Source: Mesonia oceanica (GTDB taxonomy: Bacteria; Bacteroidota; Bacteroidia; Flavobacteriales; Flavobacteriaceae). Taken from it: a stretch of DNA of 64,000 nt. The first letter of the stretch is position 1; each line of letters opens with the position of its first letter. Position numbers and translations under genes: made by a program. Location: positions 310,001 through 374,000 of the forward strand of contig NZ_CABVMM010000002.1 of assembly GCF_902499555.1 (NCBI RefSeq), given 5' to 3'. The notes under the pieces were generated by a model. It saw nothing but the letters and a program-made list of their open reading frames with translations, ran no database searches and had not been told where the DNA came from. Positions 1-9,565 of the stretch are shown here, piece by piece.

Positions 1-871
1 GTTTATAGAAGAACTTCAACAACCGCATGAAAAGCCGCTTTTAATTATTGGTGCTAGACAAATGGATAGTCCCGGTGTGCCGCAAGGAAATAGTTTTGGG
101 AATGTTTTTTCGAGTTGGTGGGTTTATATTGAAACCGGCTATAATTTAAAAGATACACAATGTGGGTTTCGATTATATCCTCTAGAGATCGTGAACAAGA
201 TCAAGTTGTTTACCCCAAAATTTGAGTTTGAAATTGAAATTATGGTGAAAAGCGCTTGGCGCGGTGTTGAATTGAAAAATATTCCTATCGATGTGCTTTA
301 TGACCCTCAGGAACGAGTAACACATTTTCGTCCGGTAATTGATATTACCCGAATTACCTTATTGAACATCTGGTTTGTTTTTGTTTCTTTTTTCTTTGTA
401 AAACCGGCACGAAAACTAAAGGAAATTCGGCAAAAAGGAGGAAAGCGTTTTTGGCGGGAAGATATTTTGAAAATTCAAGAGCGTCCGTTTCAAAAAGCAA
501 AAGCCGTTGCGTTGGGTATTTTTATTGGTATTTCTCCTTTTTGGGGATTGCAATCCTTAATTGTTTTTTTTGCTGCCGAATATTTTAAACTCAATAAAGT
601 ATTGGCGTTTTTCGCTTCAAATGTGAGCATCCCACCAATGATTCCGTTTTTGTTGTATTTCAGTTATCAATTTGGTGCTATTATCTTAGGAAACGAACCC
701 GATGCAAGCCTTAATATTGAAAATATAGAAAGTGCCTTTGATATTTTAATGGGCGTAAAGCAATATTTGATTGGTAGTTTTGCTTTAGCTGCCGTAAGTG
801 CAATTGTTTTAGGAGCATTATTTTTCTTAATTTTCAGTTTATTTAGTAAGAAAAATCCAACAGATGCATAA
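1..871 (+). CDS. Glycosyltransferase family 2 - DUF2062 fusion (5' end missing)
   Basis: The reading frame is open from base 2, so the gene begins before the window; the ATG at 62 is internal. The visible part holds the end of a GT-A glycosyltransferase (DTQCGFRLYP, typical of dolichyl-phosphate-mannose-synthase-like GT2 enzymes) and then a membrane DUF2062 domain with hydrophobic segments in the last 130 residues. Such fusions should move a sugar at the inner face of the cytoplasmic membrane. The stop overlaps the next start by 8 bases, so it is co-transcribed with the MMPL exporter. I recall this GT2-DUF2062 type from flexirubin/aryl-polyene pigment clusters; the pigment role is inferred from neighbours. 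Confidence 0.8.
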   Translation, partial: FIEELQQPHEKPLLIIGARQMDSPGVPQGNSFGNVFSSWWVYIETGYNLKDTQCGFRLYPLEIVNKIKLFTPKFEFEIEIMVKSAWRGVELKNIPIDVLYDPQERVTHFRPVIDITRITLLNIWFVFVSFFFVKPARKLKEIRQKGGKRFWREDILKIQERPFQKAKAVALGIFIGISPFWGLQSLIVFFAAEYFKLNKVLAFFASNVSIPPMIPFLLYFSYQFGAIILGNEPDASLNIENIESAFDILMGVKQYLIGSFALAAVSAIVLGALFFLIFSLFSKKNPTDA

Positions 872-3293
872 GTGGCTGTTTAAAATTTATCAACGTGTTC
901 AAGCCCAAAAAACAATTGCTTTTTTGGTGTTTTTGTTGATGATTATTCTTTTTGCTGTTGGTGCTTCTCAACTAAATTTTCAAGAAGACGTTCAGCAACT
1001 TATCCCAAAAACAGAAGCATCTGCACGTTTGCAGCGAATTTTAAAAACGGTAGAATTTACTGATAAAATTATCGTTGATATTTCTACGGAGAAGGAAGGG
1101 AAAGAAGATAGTTTGGTAAGTTATGCAGAAAGCTTGTTAACTAAACTTCAGCAATCGCCCGATTCAATTTATATTGAAAAAGTCCAAGGCAATGTTCAAG
1201 ATCGGGAAGTAACGCAGACTTACGATTTTATTTTAGAGAATTTACCACTTTTTTTAGCTGAAGATGATTACCAACTTATCGATCAGCGTTTAGTAAAAGA
1301 TACTGTCAATGCAAGGTTAGAAGGTGTTTATAAAAGTTTGGTAAGTCCATCAGGGTTTTTGACAAAGAAATTTGTATTAAACGATCCTTTGCAATTGAGC
1401 AGTTTGGGCTTAACTAAACTAAAAAGTCTTGAACTACAAACAGGATTTCGCATTTACGATAATTTTTTAGTGAGTGAAGATGGTAAAAACCTATTGCTAT
1501 TAATTACACCAAATCAAGCATATGCAGATGCTTCCAGTCAAGCAAAATTTGCTGATTTTCTGTACAACACTATCGATCAACTCAACCAAAAACATCAAGT
1601 AAATGCTAGTATTTTTGGAAGTTTGCTTTATAATGTCGCCAATGCCAATCAGATTAAACAGGACATTCTTTTTACCGTTGGCATAGCCATTCTTATTTTA
1701 TTGGGAATTCTTATTTTTTTCTACCGAAAAATATACATTCCACTCGTTTTATTTTTACCGACTTTGGTAGGTGGTGTCTTTGCCCTAGCTGTAATTTACA
1801 TACTCAATGGCGAAGTTTCGCTTATTAGTTTGGGAATCGGAGCAATTCTATTAGGGATTTCACTTGATTATTCGCTTCATATTTTAACGCATTACCGAAA
1901 TCAGCCCAATGTAAAATCGCTGTATAAAACCATTACCCAACCGGTTTTAATTAGTTGTTTCACTACGGCCATCGCATTTTTCTGTCTATTATTTTTAAAT
2001 ACCGAAGCCTTAGCCGATTTAGGTCTGTTTGCGGGCTTAAGTGTAATTGGTTCTGCATTGGTAGCGTTACTCATCATTCCGCATTTGTATCAAAAAAAAG
2101 AGGCTATTTCGCCTCGAAAAACATTTTTAGATAGAATAGGGGCGTATCCTTTTTCTGAAAATAAAATCTTGGTGGGAAGTTTATTTTTAGCTTTTCTAGT
2201 AGGCTTGTTTTTTATGCATAAGGTTGAATTTAATAAGGATCTCTCCCAACTTAATTACCAACCGAAACAATTAGTAGAAGCCGAAAAACAACTGCAATCC
2301 TTAGAACAAGGAGAAACTAAAACGCTTTATTTAGCAAGTTATGGCAATACGTTAAACGATGCCTTACTGACCAATCAAATGCTTTATAAGCAACTTCAAA
2401 AAGCTAAAGAAAACGGAGCGATTACGAGTTTTAGTAGTATAGGTGGAGTGGTTTTATCTACCCAAGAACAACAGGAACGCATCGAAAAATGGAAAAACTT
2501 TTGGTCGGTAGCTAAAAGGAAAAAATTAGTTCAGCAAATCAAAGAAGCTTCTGATTCTTTAGGTTTAAAACCAACTGCTTTTCAAGGTTTCGAAAATTTA
2601 TTGGTGAAAGACTTTAAAACGCTGAACCTTCAAGATTACCAACAAGTTTCTAATTTATTTATCGATGACTTTATTCAACAATCTTCTGAGGAAAATTTAG
2701 TTACGATCACTTCTTCCATTAAAGTTCCTGAAAAAATTGCTGCTGATGTCATTGAAAAATTTAATGAAGAAGAAGGAGTATTAGCTATCGATAGAAAAGC
2801 GATGAACGAATCTTTTTTAGGAAGTTTAAAAAATAATTTTAATGAATTATTGTGGTATTCCTTTATCGCTGTTTTCATTATTTTAATCATTTCTTTTCGA
2901 GATCTTAAGCTTACTTTACTTACGTTAATCCCGATTGCAATCACGTGGGTATTGGCTTTATTGATCATGTATGTTTTTGGTATTCAATTTAATGTATTAA
3001 ATATTATTATTTCCACTTTTATTTTTGGTTTAGGAGTTGATTATTCGGTATTTATAACTAGTGGTCTAAAGTATGAATTGAACCATAAAAATAAAGTCTT
3101 ATCAAGTTATAAAACTTCTATTTTATTATCGGTCATTACCACTTTGTTAGGAATGGGGGTGATGATTTTTGCAAAACACCCGGCCTTAAAATCAATTGCT
3201 TCAGTTTCTTTAATCGGTATTATTTGTGCAGTTTTAGTTTCGTTTACCTTGCAACCCTTTCTATTTCGATTGATGTATCGAAAAAGAAATTAA
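864..3293 (+). CDS. MMPL/RND-family exporter
   Basis: 809 residues with the classic RND layout: one N-terminal membrane helix (about 15-35), a large periplasmic domain, five helices around residues 265-405, then the same pattern repeated (helix near 435, second periplasmic domain, helices from about 660 to the end). GISLDYSLHIL and GLGVDYSVFI are the paired helix-4 motifs with the Asp used for proton coupling. Family members export lipids or hydrophobic products. It overlaps the preceding glycosyltransferase by 8 bases and is probably the lipid or pigment exporter of this cluster. Start ATG at 864. Confidence 0.85.
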   Translation: MHKWLFKIYQRVQAQKTIAFLVFLLMIILFAVGASQLNFQEDVQQLIPKTEASARLQRILKTVEFTDKIIVDISTEKEGKEDSLVSYAESLLTKLQQSPDSIYIEKVQGNVQDREVTQTYDFILENLPLFLAEDDYQLIDQRLVKDTVNARLEGVYKSLVSPSGFLTKKFVLNDPLQLSSLGLTKLKSLELQTGFRIYDNFLVSEDGKNLLLLITPNQAYADASSQAKFADFLYNTIDQLNQKHQVNASIFGSLLYNVANANQIKQDILFTVGIAILILLGILIFFYRKIYIPLVLFLPTLVGGVFALAVIYILNGEVSLISLGIGAILLGISLDYSLHILTHYRNQPNVKSLYKTITQPVLISCFTTAIAFFCLLFLNTEALADLGLFAGLSVIGSALVALLIIPHLYQKKEAISPRKTFLDRIGAYPFSENKILVGSLFLAFLVGLFFMHKVEFNKDLSQLNYQPKQLVEAEKQLQSLEQGETKTLYLASYGNTLNDALLTNQMLYKQLQKAKENGAITSFSSIGGVVLSTQEQQERIEKWKNFWSVAKRKKLVQQIKEASDSLGLKPTAFQGFENLLVKDFKTLNLQDYQQVSNLFIDDFIQQSSEENLVTITSSIKVPEKIAADVIEKFNEEEGVLAIDRKAMNESFLGSLKNNFNELLWYSFIAVFIILIISFRDLKLTLLTLIPIAITWVLALLIMYVFGIQFNVLNIIISTFIFGLGVDYSVFITSGLKYELNHKNKVLSSYKTSILLSVITTLLGMGVMIFAKHPALKSIASVSLIGIICAVLVSFTLQPFLFRLMYRKRN

Positions 3294-3295
3294 AT

Positions 3296-3365
3296 CCTGC
3301 AAGGTATTTTCATTCTTGTAGGGATAACGACTATAAAACCTACAAGGTTTTAAAAACCTTGCAGG
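3296..3365. repeat. Two CCTGCAAGG-type palindromes
   Basis: Two inverted repeats lie in the 105-base gap between the exporter and the next gene. The first (3296-3322) is imperfect, CCTGCAAG facing CTTGTAGG. The second (3339-3365) pairs CCTACAAGGTTTT with AAAACCTTGCAGG around a very short loop. The same core recurs at 17191-17262, so this is a dispersed palindromic element. The downstream gene runs in the same direction, so it may shape mRNA stability within the transcript or act as a terminator. Confidence 0.7.
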
Positions 3366-3398
3366 ATGATAGCGCGGTAATTTTTATATTTGCTTACT

Positions 3399-5048
3399 AT
3401 GCGGTTTTATTATTTCATTTTATTCATTTTTCTTGCTTCCTGTGGTGTTCAAAAATCCTTGGAAGACCGACCTGATTTAACTGGAATAGAAAAAATTGAC
3501 ACGCTTCGCCTTCAAGAAGAAAAAGAATATTACCGTTTGGCTAATAATTCTCTGCGCAAGAATCCACAAGGTTTATGGGAACTTTATGTAGAAGGAAACC
3601 CATTGGAACGTGGCTTAGCCATTGGTAGTTTAAGTCGTGATTTGCTGAAAAAGCAAGAAAAAGCTTTTATGAGTAAGTTAGATGATTTTGTAGACTCTCC
3701 GCAACAAAAAAAGTTTTTAAGTAAGATCGTCAAGTGGTATAACCGTAAAATGTATTTACATATTCCGGAAGAATATAAGCAGGAAATTTACGGGATTTCC
3801 CGTTTTAACTCTCACGATTATGATGAGTTTGCCAAGCCTTATGTACTTTCATTGTATCTGCATGGCGCGCACGATATTGGTCATGCACTAAGTGATTTGA
3901 TGTTGGTGGGATGCACTTCTTTCGCCGCTTGGGATGAACATACAGAAAACGGACAATTATTACTGGGCAGGAATTTTGATTTCTATGCCGGTGATGCTTT
4001 TAATGAAGAAAAAATAATCGAATTTTTTAATCCGGACTCCGGTTATAAATTTATGATGTATTCTTGGCCGGGATTTATCGGTTCGGTTAGCGGAATGAAC
4101 GAACATGGCCTCACCGTAACCATTAACGCCGGGAAATCTAAAATTCCGTTGATTGCGAAAACGCCTATTTCTTTAGTTACACGTGAAATTTTGCAATATG
4201 CCAAAACCACCCAAGAAGCGATTGCCATTGCTAAAAAACGGGAAGTCTTTGTTTCAGAATCAATTATGGTGGGAAGTGCCGAAGAGCATAAAGCTATTCT
4301 TATTGAAGTTTCCCCAAAGAATTTTGGCGTTTACGAAGTAGAAAATTCTAGTGAGTTAGTGTGTTCCAATCACTTTCAAAGTGAAGCTTATACAGAAGAT
4401 GCAAGAAACCAATCGGCCATTAAAAATAGCCATACGCAACAACGCTACGACCGGATGAAAGAATTATTAGCCGAAAGTAATCGACTGAATCCTGAGAAAG
4501 CCGCTGCCATTTTACGTGATAAAAAAGGAATAAACGATAAAACCCTGGGCTATGGGAATGAGTTAGCGATTAATCAGCTCTTAGCACATCACGGCATTAT
4601 TTTTCAGCCTGAAGAACGTAAAGTTTGGGTTTCTTCAAGTCCGTACCAATTGGGTGCTTTTGTTGCTTATGATTTAGATGAAGTTTTCAAAGAATTTGAA
4701 CAAGGCGATCATTCACTAAAAGGAATTGATTCACTGGGCATCCAGGAAGATCCTTTTGTAAATTCGAAAGCTTTTAAAAACTATGAAAACTACCGAAAAG
4801 AAAGTCGGTTACTTCAAGAGCATATTCAGCGTAAAGAACAAGTTTCCGAAGAAAAATTAGTAAGTTTTATCGCTTTAAATCCTGATTTCTGGAAAGCCTA
4901 TTATTGGGTAGGTGAGTATTATTTTCAGCAGAGAAATTATAAAAAAGCAATTGTTTATTTTAAACAAGCTTTACTGCGGGAAGTAACGACTTTACCAGAC
5001 AGAAAAATGCTTGAAAAACGAATTAAAAAAAGTTACCGAAAAATTTAA
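3399..5048 (+). CDS. C45-family autoproteolytic acyltransferase-like lipoprotein with TPR tail
   Basis: I chose the ATG at 3399 because it gives a lipoprotein signal directly (FIFLASC, lipid-accepting Cys15); a TTG at 3390 would add three residues. The core resembles the acyl-CoA:6-aminopenicillanate acyltransferase / C45 peptidase family of Ntn hydrolases: GCTSFAAW carries the expected nucleophile Cys172, followed by GRNFDF and the MNEHGLTVTINAG segment. A short TPR-like hairpin (about residues 495-540) ends the protein. The family hydrolyses or forms amide bonds; the substrate here is unknown. Its stop overlaps the next ATG (TAATG), so the two are coupled. I infer an envelope-side role in pigment assembly. 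Confidence 0.75.
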   Translation: MRFYYFILFIFLASCGVQKSLEDRPDLTGIEKIDTLRLQEEKEYYRLANNSLRKNPQGLWELYVEGNPLERGLAIGSLSRDLLKKQEKAFMSKLDDFVDSPQQKKFLSKIVKWYNRKMYLHIPEEYKQEIYGISRFNSHDYDEFAKPYVLSLYLHGAHDIGHALSDLMLVGCTSFAAWDEHTENGQLLLGRNFDFYAGDAFNEEKIIEFFNPDSGYKFMMYSWPGFIGSVSGMNEHGLTVTINAGKSKIPLIAKTPISLVTREILQYAKTTQEAIAIAKKREVFVSESIMVGSAEEHKAILIEVSPKNFGVYEVENSSELVCSNHFQSEAYTEDARNQSAIKNSHTQQRYDRMKELLAESNRLNPEKAAAILRDKKGINDKTLGYGNELAINQLLAHHGIIFQPEERKVWVSSSPYQLGAFVAYDLDEVFKEFEQGDHSLKGIDSLGIQEDPFVNSKAFKNYENYRKESRLLQEHIQRKEQVSEEKLVSFIALNPDFWKAYYWVGEYYFQQRNYKKAIVYFKQALLREVTTLPDRKMLEKRIKKSYRKI

Positions 5049-6331
5049 TGGAATCTACCCTCACACAAATACCTTCAATGACCTGGGAATTAATTCAGCA
5101 GCAATTAAAATATGTGGAAACTAATTCTGTATTTTATCGGGAAAAATTTCAGCAACTAGGAATTTCGGTAGATAAATTACTCCCAAAAGATTTTACAAAA
5201 TTTTCCATCACGACCAAAGAAGAGCTGGCAACGCGTAACAAGGATTTTATTTGTGTGCCGAAAAGCGAAATTATAGACTATGTCACCACTTCGGGTACTT
5301 TGGGCGAGCCGGTAACTTTCGCGTTAAATGAAGCCGATTTACAGCGCTTGGCTGCAAATGAGGAGAAATCATTTCAGCTTGCCGAAGTAACCCTAGAAGA
5401 TGTGGTACAGATTACGACAACGCTGGATAGACGTTTTATGGCAGGAATGGCTTATTTTTTAGGCTTGCGTAAACTTGGTGCCGGTTTGGTACGGGTAGGT
5501 TCCGGTGTACCTGAATTACAATGGGATTCGATTAAACGCTTTCAGCCAACTTACTTGGTGGCCGTTCCTTCGTTTTTAATTAAACTGGGGAAGTATGCTA
5601 AAGATCATGGTATCGATTGTAAAAATACCTCGATTAAAGCGGCAATTTGTATTGGAGAGTCTTTACGTGATGAAAATTTTAAATTGAATGCCTTAGGGAA
5701 AAAAATTGAAGAACTATGGGGGATCGAATTGTTTTCCACCTATGCTTCTACAGAAATGAGTACGGCATTTACCGAATGTGAAGCCCATGAAGGAAATCAT
5801 ATCTTGGAGGATTTGATTTATACCGAAATTGTTGATGAGCAAGGTAATTTAGTAAAGGATGGTGAAGTAGGGGAATTGGTAATTACCACGTTAGGAATTG
5901 AAACCATGCCGCTTGTACGTTATGCTACCGGCGATTTGGTTAAAAAAATTACTTCGCCTTGCAAATGTGGCAGGCAAGGAGCTCGATTGAGTTCGGTACT
6001 GGGTCGAAAAAAACATCTCATTAAATTTAAAGGCACGAGTATTTATCCGCCACAAATCACGGAAGCTTTAGCCGATTGGCCGGGGATCGATTTGCATTTA
6101 GTGAAAGTTTCTACCAGCGAAGTAGGTACAGATCATTTAGAAGTAATTCTACCCAATTCATTTCCCAAAGAAGAATTGGCAACTTTAAAGCCGCATCTCC
6201 GGGCAAAATTACGTGTCGTACCCGAAATTGTATTCTGGGAATTTGAAAAACTTCAGCAAACGGTTTTTAACCCTAAGCATAGAAAACCGATTCGATTTAT
6301 TGATGAACGAACACAGGGTGATAAGATATAG
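5048..6331 (+). CDS. Phenylacetate-CoA ligase-like AMP-forming enzyme
   Basis: 427 residues of the PaaK-like branch of adenylate-forming enzymes: the P-loop TTSGTLGEPV near residue 80, the adenylate-binding YASTEMS near 230, the Cys cluster SPCKCGRQGARL near 300 seen in PaaK relatives, and a C-terminal lid from about 335. It should activate an aromatic or other carboxylic acid as an adenylate. The ATG overlaps the previous stop by one base. In pigment clusters such enzymes are thought to activate aryl or polyene acids; this is inference from context. It is the last gene of the run. Confidence 0.8.
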   Translation: MESTLTQIPSMTWELIQQQLKYVETNSVFYREKFQQLGISVDKLLPKDFTKFSITTKEELATRNKDFICVPKSEIIDYVTTSGTLGEPVTFALNEADLQRLAANEEKSFQLAEVTLEDVVQITTTLDRRFMAGMAYFLGLRKLGAGLVRVGSGVPELQWDSIKRFQPTYLVAVPSFLIKLGKYAKDHGIDCKNTSIKAAICIGESLRDENFKLNALGKKIEELWGIELFSTYASTEMSTAFTECEAHEGNHILEDLIYTEIVDEQGNLVKDGEVGELVITTLGIETMPLVRYATGDLVKKITSPCKCGRQGARLSSVLGRKKHLIKFKGTSIYPPQITEALADWPGIDLHLVKVSTSEVGTDHLEVILPNSFPKEELATLKPHLRAKLRVVPEIVFWEFEKLQQTVFNPKHRKPIRFIDERTQGDKI

Positions 6332-6372
6332 ATTGGATGTACTTTGAGTGAAAATCTACAAATTTGATTTTT

Positions 6373-6387
6373 TACCAAAAATTGGTA
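6373..6387 (+). terminator. Weak hairpin after the ligase gene
   Basis: TACCAA-AAA-TTGGTA is a perfect but AT-rich 6-bp stem, followed by TATTTT about 40 bases after the stop. It could be the plus-strand terminator, but the stem is weak. Confidence 0.35.
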
Positions 6388-6505
6388 TATTTTAGAAAAG
6401 TAAATTAACGGAATTTAGGAATATACTCTCGAAGATTGATCGGAAAATCAAGCTGACAAATTTCTGTAGAAATATAAATACGGCTTTTCAGTAAGTAAAT
6501 AAAAA

Positions 6506-6533
6506 AAAACCGAAACAGGTTTGCTTCGGTTTT
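6506..6533 (-). terminator. Rho-independent terminator
   Basis: AAAACCGAA (6506-6514) pairs with TTCGGTTTT (6525-6533). Read on the minus strand the stem is followed by a long T run (the A tract at 6501-6509). It lies just past the stop of the barrel gene. Confidence 0.75.
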
Positions 6534-6555
6534 AGAATATTTAAATTTTTGTCTA

Positions 6556-7107
6556 TTAGAAAAAATAACCTACTGAAAATTGGAAAACACCGTTTTGATT
6601 TTTATCGTTAAACCCATCTAGATCATTAATATCAGATAATCCAAGATTGTACCTTAGCCCAAAATAAAGTCCGTTATCTAGTTTATAACTTACTCCAAAG
6701 TTCACCCCTAAATCCACAGAATTAAATGAATCTTTGACATCGGTACCTTCATTATCTGCAGCTAGTAAAAATCCTATTTGAGGTCCGACTTCAAGGCTCA
6801 AGCCTTTGGTAACATAATACTTTCCCATTAAAGGTAAATTTAAATAACTCAATTCTACCGTATCATCACCAATGCTATAACCTTGACCAGAATACATTAA
6901 TTCCGGTTGAAAAGAAAATTTTTCTGAAATAGGTATTTCACTCATTACACCAAAGTTAAATGAAGTTACAGGGTCTATATCTCCTGTATTGTCTCCGCTA
7001 ATAGAAGCAAAATTCAAACCTCCTTTAACCCCAAATTCAACTTCTTGAGCAAAAAGATTTGCCAATCCAAAAAAAGTCATCACAGTAACTAATAATAGTT
7101 TTTTCAT
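6556..7107 (-). CDS. Outer-membrane beta-barrel protein (PorT/OMP_b-brl type)
   Basis: 183 residues with a clear signal peptide (MKKLLLVTVMTFFGLANLFAQ; cleavage after the Gln-containing end is typical of Flavobacteria). Alternating hydrophobic strands follow, ending in FSVGYFF with the terminal aromatic residue expected of a barrel protein. The N-terminal VEFGVKGGLNFASISG is characteristic of the small Bacteroidota porin-like family. The exact role is unknown: pore, adhesin or assembly helper. It stands alone, with its own terminator and a 155-base gap upstream. Confidence 0.8.
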   Translation of the reverse strand: MKKLLLVTVMTFFGLANLFAQEVEFGVKGGLNFASISGDNTGDIDPVTSFNFGVMSEIPISEKFSFQPELMYSGQGYSIGDDTVELSYLNLPLMGKYYVTKGLSLEVGPQIGFLLAADNEGTDVKDSFNSVDLGVNFGVSYKLDNGLYFGLRYNLGLSDINDLDGFNDKNQNGVFQFSVGYFF

Positions 7108-7262
7108 AATTTTTGTTCTTTAATTGATTTATATACTCCAATGACGTGATGAAGTTGGCGATGTTGCAATCGTCATCATATAATTCTTCGATAACTAGGA
7201 AGTAGGAATCATTTGAATAAAAATTGATTCCCCTAATGTGAAAATTTAGTTTAATGACAGAA

Positions 7263-8456
7263 CTACACCTTTTTACACACCAGAATCATTTTTTCATGAT
7301 CAGAATTGCTCGTAAAAAACAAATAGACATTTCCACCATCTTTGATGCTCAGTTTTTTTCTAATTTGTTCAACGCTTAACGGAAAATTTCTAGTGGTTAC
7401 GTTAGCTTTTGTAATTCCGAGTTTCTTAAAGGCTTTCTTTTGGAAAGGAAGCTGCTTTTCAATTGTAAACACCCGGCCCGGAAAGTCTATTTGCTCTTCA
7501 GAGGTATATAAATGACTATGAGGAGCGATTTTTTTTAGTGGAAAGTGTTCTCCTAACGAATTAAAAAAACCGGCTTTTAAAATAGCTGAATTAGGTTCAT
7601 ATAAATAATGAAGTGGTTTATTGTAATTGATTTCCACAGTGTCCTCAGCATAAAAATCAGCTTGAAATACTTCTTTTTTACCTTTATTGAAATTCACGCA
7701 TGTAAAAGGAAGTTGACTTTCATTGTTTGCTGAAGTGATTTTCCATAATAATTCTTTCACTTCATTATTCACGGCGATTACTTGAATTTCTTCCACCTGA
7801 AAATTCAATTCTTTTAAACCTAAACTCAAATCGAGTAGAGGAGAAGTCTTCATCAATATTCCATTGTGAGAATGTTTCAGCAATAAATCTAAGTAGTGAA
7901 GTATATCGGGTTCGCAATCTTGTAATCTAAATACACGACCGCCAATCTCATTTCTTCGGGAAGGATCTATATATATCCAATCAAAAACCTTATCGGAGTG
8001 TTGAAGATAATCAATGCCATTACCGCTATAAAATTTAATATTTCCATTTGGAGATAACTGCTGAAAGTTATGATTGGCAATTTTAGAAAGTTCTTCATTG
8101 ATCTCGTAATGAGTAACTTCTTTAAATTGTTCTGCAAAGAAAAAACTGTCAATTCCAAAACCGCCGGTAAGATCGATTAAAGATTCTCCTTCAACCTGTT
8201 TGGCCTTATAGTTTGCGGTAATTTCAGAAGAAGTTTGTTCTAAATTAAGGCTTTTTGGATAGATGATATTTTCCGTTGAAAACCATTTGGGGATTTTATT
8301 TTTGGCTTTGCGTTTGGTTTCAATTTGAGTAGCCAGTTCTTGAATAGAAACATCACTAAATGGACTTCCTTTTAAAATAAGTTGTGGAAGATCTGTTTTT
8401 AAATTTTCGTTGATAAACGCTTGAACTTCTTGTTGAAGAATGGCCTTATTCAACAT
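7263..8456 (-). CDS. Class I SAM methyltransferase with THUMP-like C-terminal domain
   Basis: 397 residues. The central Rossmann domain shows the SAM site DLTGGFGIDSFFFAE (about 98-112) and WIYIDPSRR (about 163-171), the catalytic DP(S/P)-type motif of RNA/DNA N-methyltransferases. The C-terminus (VTTRNFPLSVEQIRKKLSIK) matches the THUMP-like domain seen with this enzyme in Bacteroidota. It probably methylates a base in RNA; the target is unknown. The ATG overlaps the stop of the permease gene upstream by one base, so they form an operon with the RNA-modification genes further upstream. Confidence 0.75.
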   Translation of the reverse strand: MLNKAILQQEVQAFINENLKTDLPQLILKGSPFSDVSIQELATQIETKRKAKNKIPKWFSTENIIYPKSLNLEQTSSEITANYKAKQVEGESLIDLTGGFGIDSFFFAEQFKEVTHYEINEELSKIANHNFQQLSPNGNIKFYSGNGIDYLQHSDKVFDWIYIDPSRRNEIGGRVFRLQDCEPDILHYLDLLLKHSHNGILMKTSPLLDLSLGLKELNFQVEEIQVIAVNNEVKELLWKITSANNESQLPFTCVNFNKGKKEVFQADFYAEDTVEINYNKPLHYLYEPNSAILKAGFFNSLGEHFPLKKIAPHSHLYTSEEQIDFPGRVFTIEKQLPFQKKAFKKLGITKANVTTRNFPLSVEQIRKKLSIKDGGNVYLFFTSNSDHEKMILVCKKV

Positions 8457-9553
8457 TATAAATCTTTAGTAAGGTTCTTTACAATTTTGTATTCGCTAAA
8501 TGCTTCTTTAGCAATTACTTTGATGGCAGTGTAGGTGGGGATAGCGACAATCATTCCAATTACATTAAAAAGTAAACCGGCAATTAAGATCACTAAGAAA
8601 ATTTCTAACGGATGTGACTTTACACTTTTTCCAAAAATAAGAGGTTGATTGATAAAATTATCAATGAGCTGAGCGATTAAATATCCGCCTAATACATAGA
8701 GTAATTTAGGTAAAATGATAGAAGAAAAATCGGCTCCCAAATTACTTGATATCACAAACATCATCATTAAAACTCCGGCCACTACTGGGCCTAAGTAAGG
8801 AACAATATTTAAGAAAGCACAAATACAAGCAATAGCTATAGGATTATCTACATCAAAAACCATTAATAAAATGGAATACAAAATAAAAAGCACTAAGAGT
8901 TGAAGGGTAAGCCCAACAAAATACCTAGAAAGTAAGATTTTAATTTTATTGAATACCAATTTAAAACGCTCTTCTTCCCCATAATTGGAAAAAACCAAAA
9001 TACTGTTCAGCATTAAATTACTGTCTTTGAGAAGAAAAAACGATATAAAAATAATAGAAAATACGCCTATAAAAGCAGTTCCCAACCCTCCGAAAAGCAG
9101 GTTCATAAAATCAGGAATTACCTTTAAATCAAAATTTTGAACAAAGGTAGTTTGACGTAAGCCTTGAATAATATCAATTTGTTTGACCCCTAAATATTCT
9201 CGTACTTGAACATTCAAGACATTGAGATCTTTTTTAAAGGCATCAATGTCAATCTGTGCCAGGTTTTCACTTTGCTGAATAATGATAGGTACAAAAAGAG
9301 CGATTAACCCAACAAACACCAGTAAAACCATCAATAACACGACTACTACAGCAAGTTTATTGGGGAATTTGAGTGTATCCCGTAAAAAAATAACAATTGG
9401 CCTTCCTACTAAAGCAATTACAGCAGCAATTGCGATATAGGCGATGACTGATTGTACTTCATGAATGAAATAGCACAATACAACTACTCCAAGGATAATC
9501 CCCAAGGCTTTTAAAATACCAAATGCTATCGATTTGCTCATTGACTTACTCAC
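8456..9553 (-). CDS. AI-2E family transporter (permease)
   Basis: 365 residues with the usual family layout: two N-terminal helix pairs, a cytoplasmic/peripheral stretch (about 95-150), and about five C-terminal helices containing LNIVPYLGPVVAG and the GYLIAQLIDNFINQPLIFGK segment, both signatures of PF01594. Members export AI-2-like molecules or exchange ions; sequence alone does not show which. The N-terminus begins with a duplicated MSKSMSKS, so the start could be either Met (9553 or 9541). It sits 12 bases after the TrmH-like gene. Confidence 0.85.
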   Translation of the reverse strand: MSKSMSKSIAFGILKALGIILGVVVLCYFIHEVQSVIAYIAIAAVIALVGRPIVIFLRDTLKFPNKLAVVVVLLMVLLVFVGLIALFVPIIIQQSENLAQIDIDAFKKDLNVLNVQVREYLGVKQIDIIQGLRQTTFVQNFDLKVIPDFMNLLFGGLGTAFIGVFSIIFISFFLLKDSNLMLNSILVFSNYGEEERFKLVFNKIKILLSRYFVGLTLQLLVLFILYSILLMVFDVDNPIAIACICAFLNIVPYLGPVVAGVLMMMFVISSNLGADFSSIILPKLLYVLGGYLIAQLIDNFINQPLIFGKSVKSHPLEIFLVILIAGLLFNVIGMIVAIPTYTAIKVIAKEAFSEYKIVKNLTKDL

Positions 9554-9565
9554 GCTGTAAAGATA

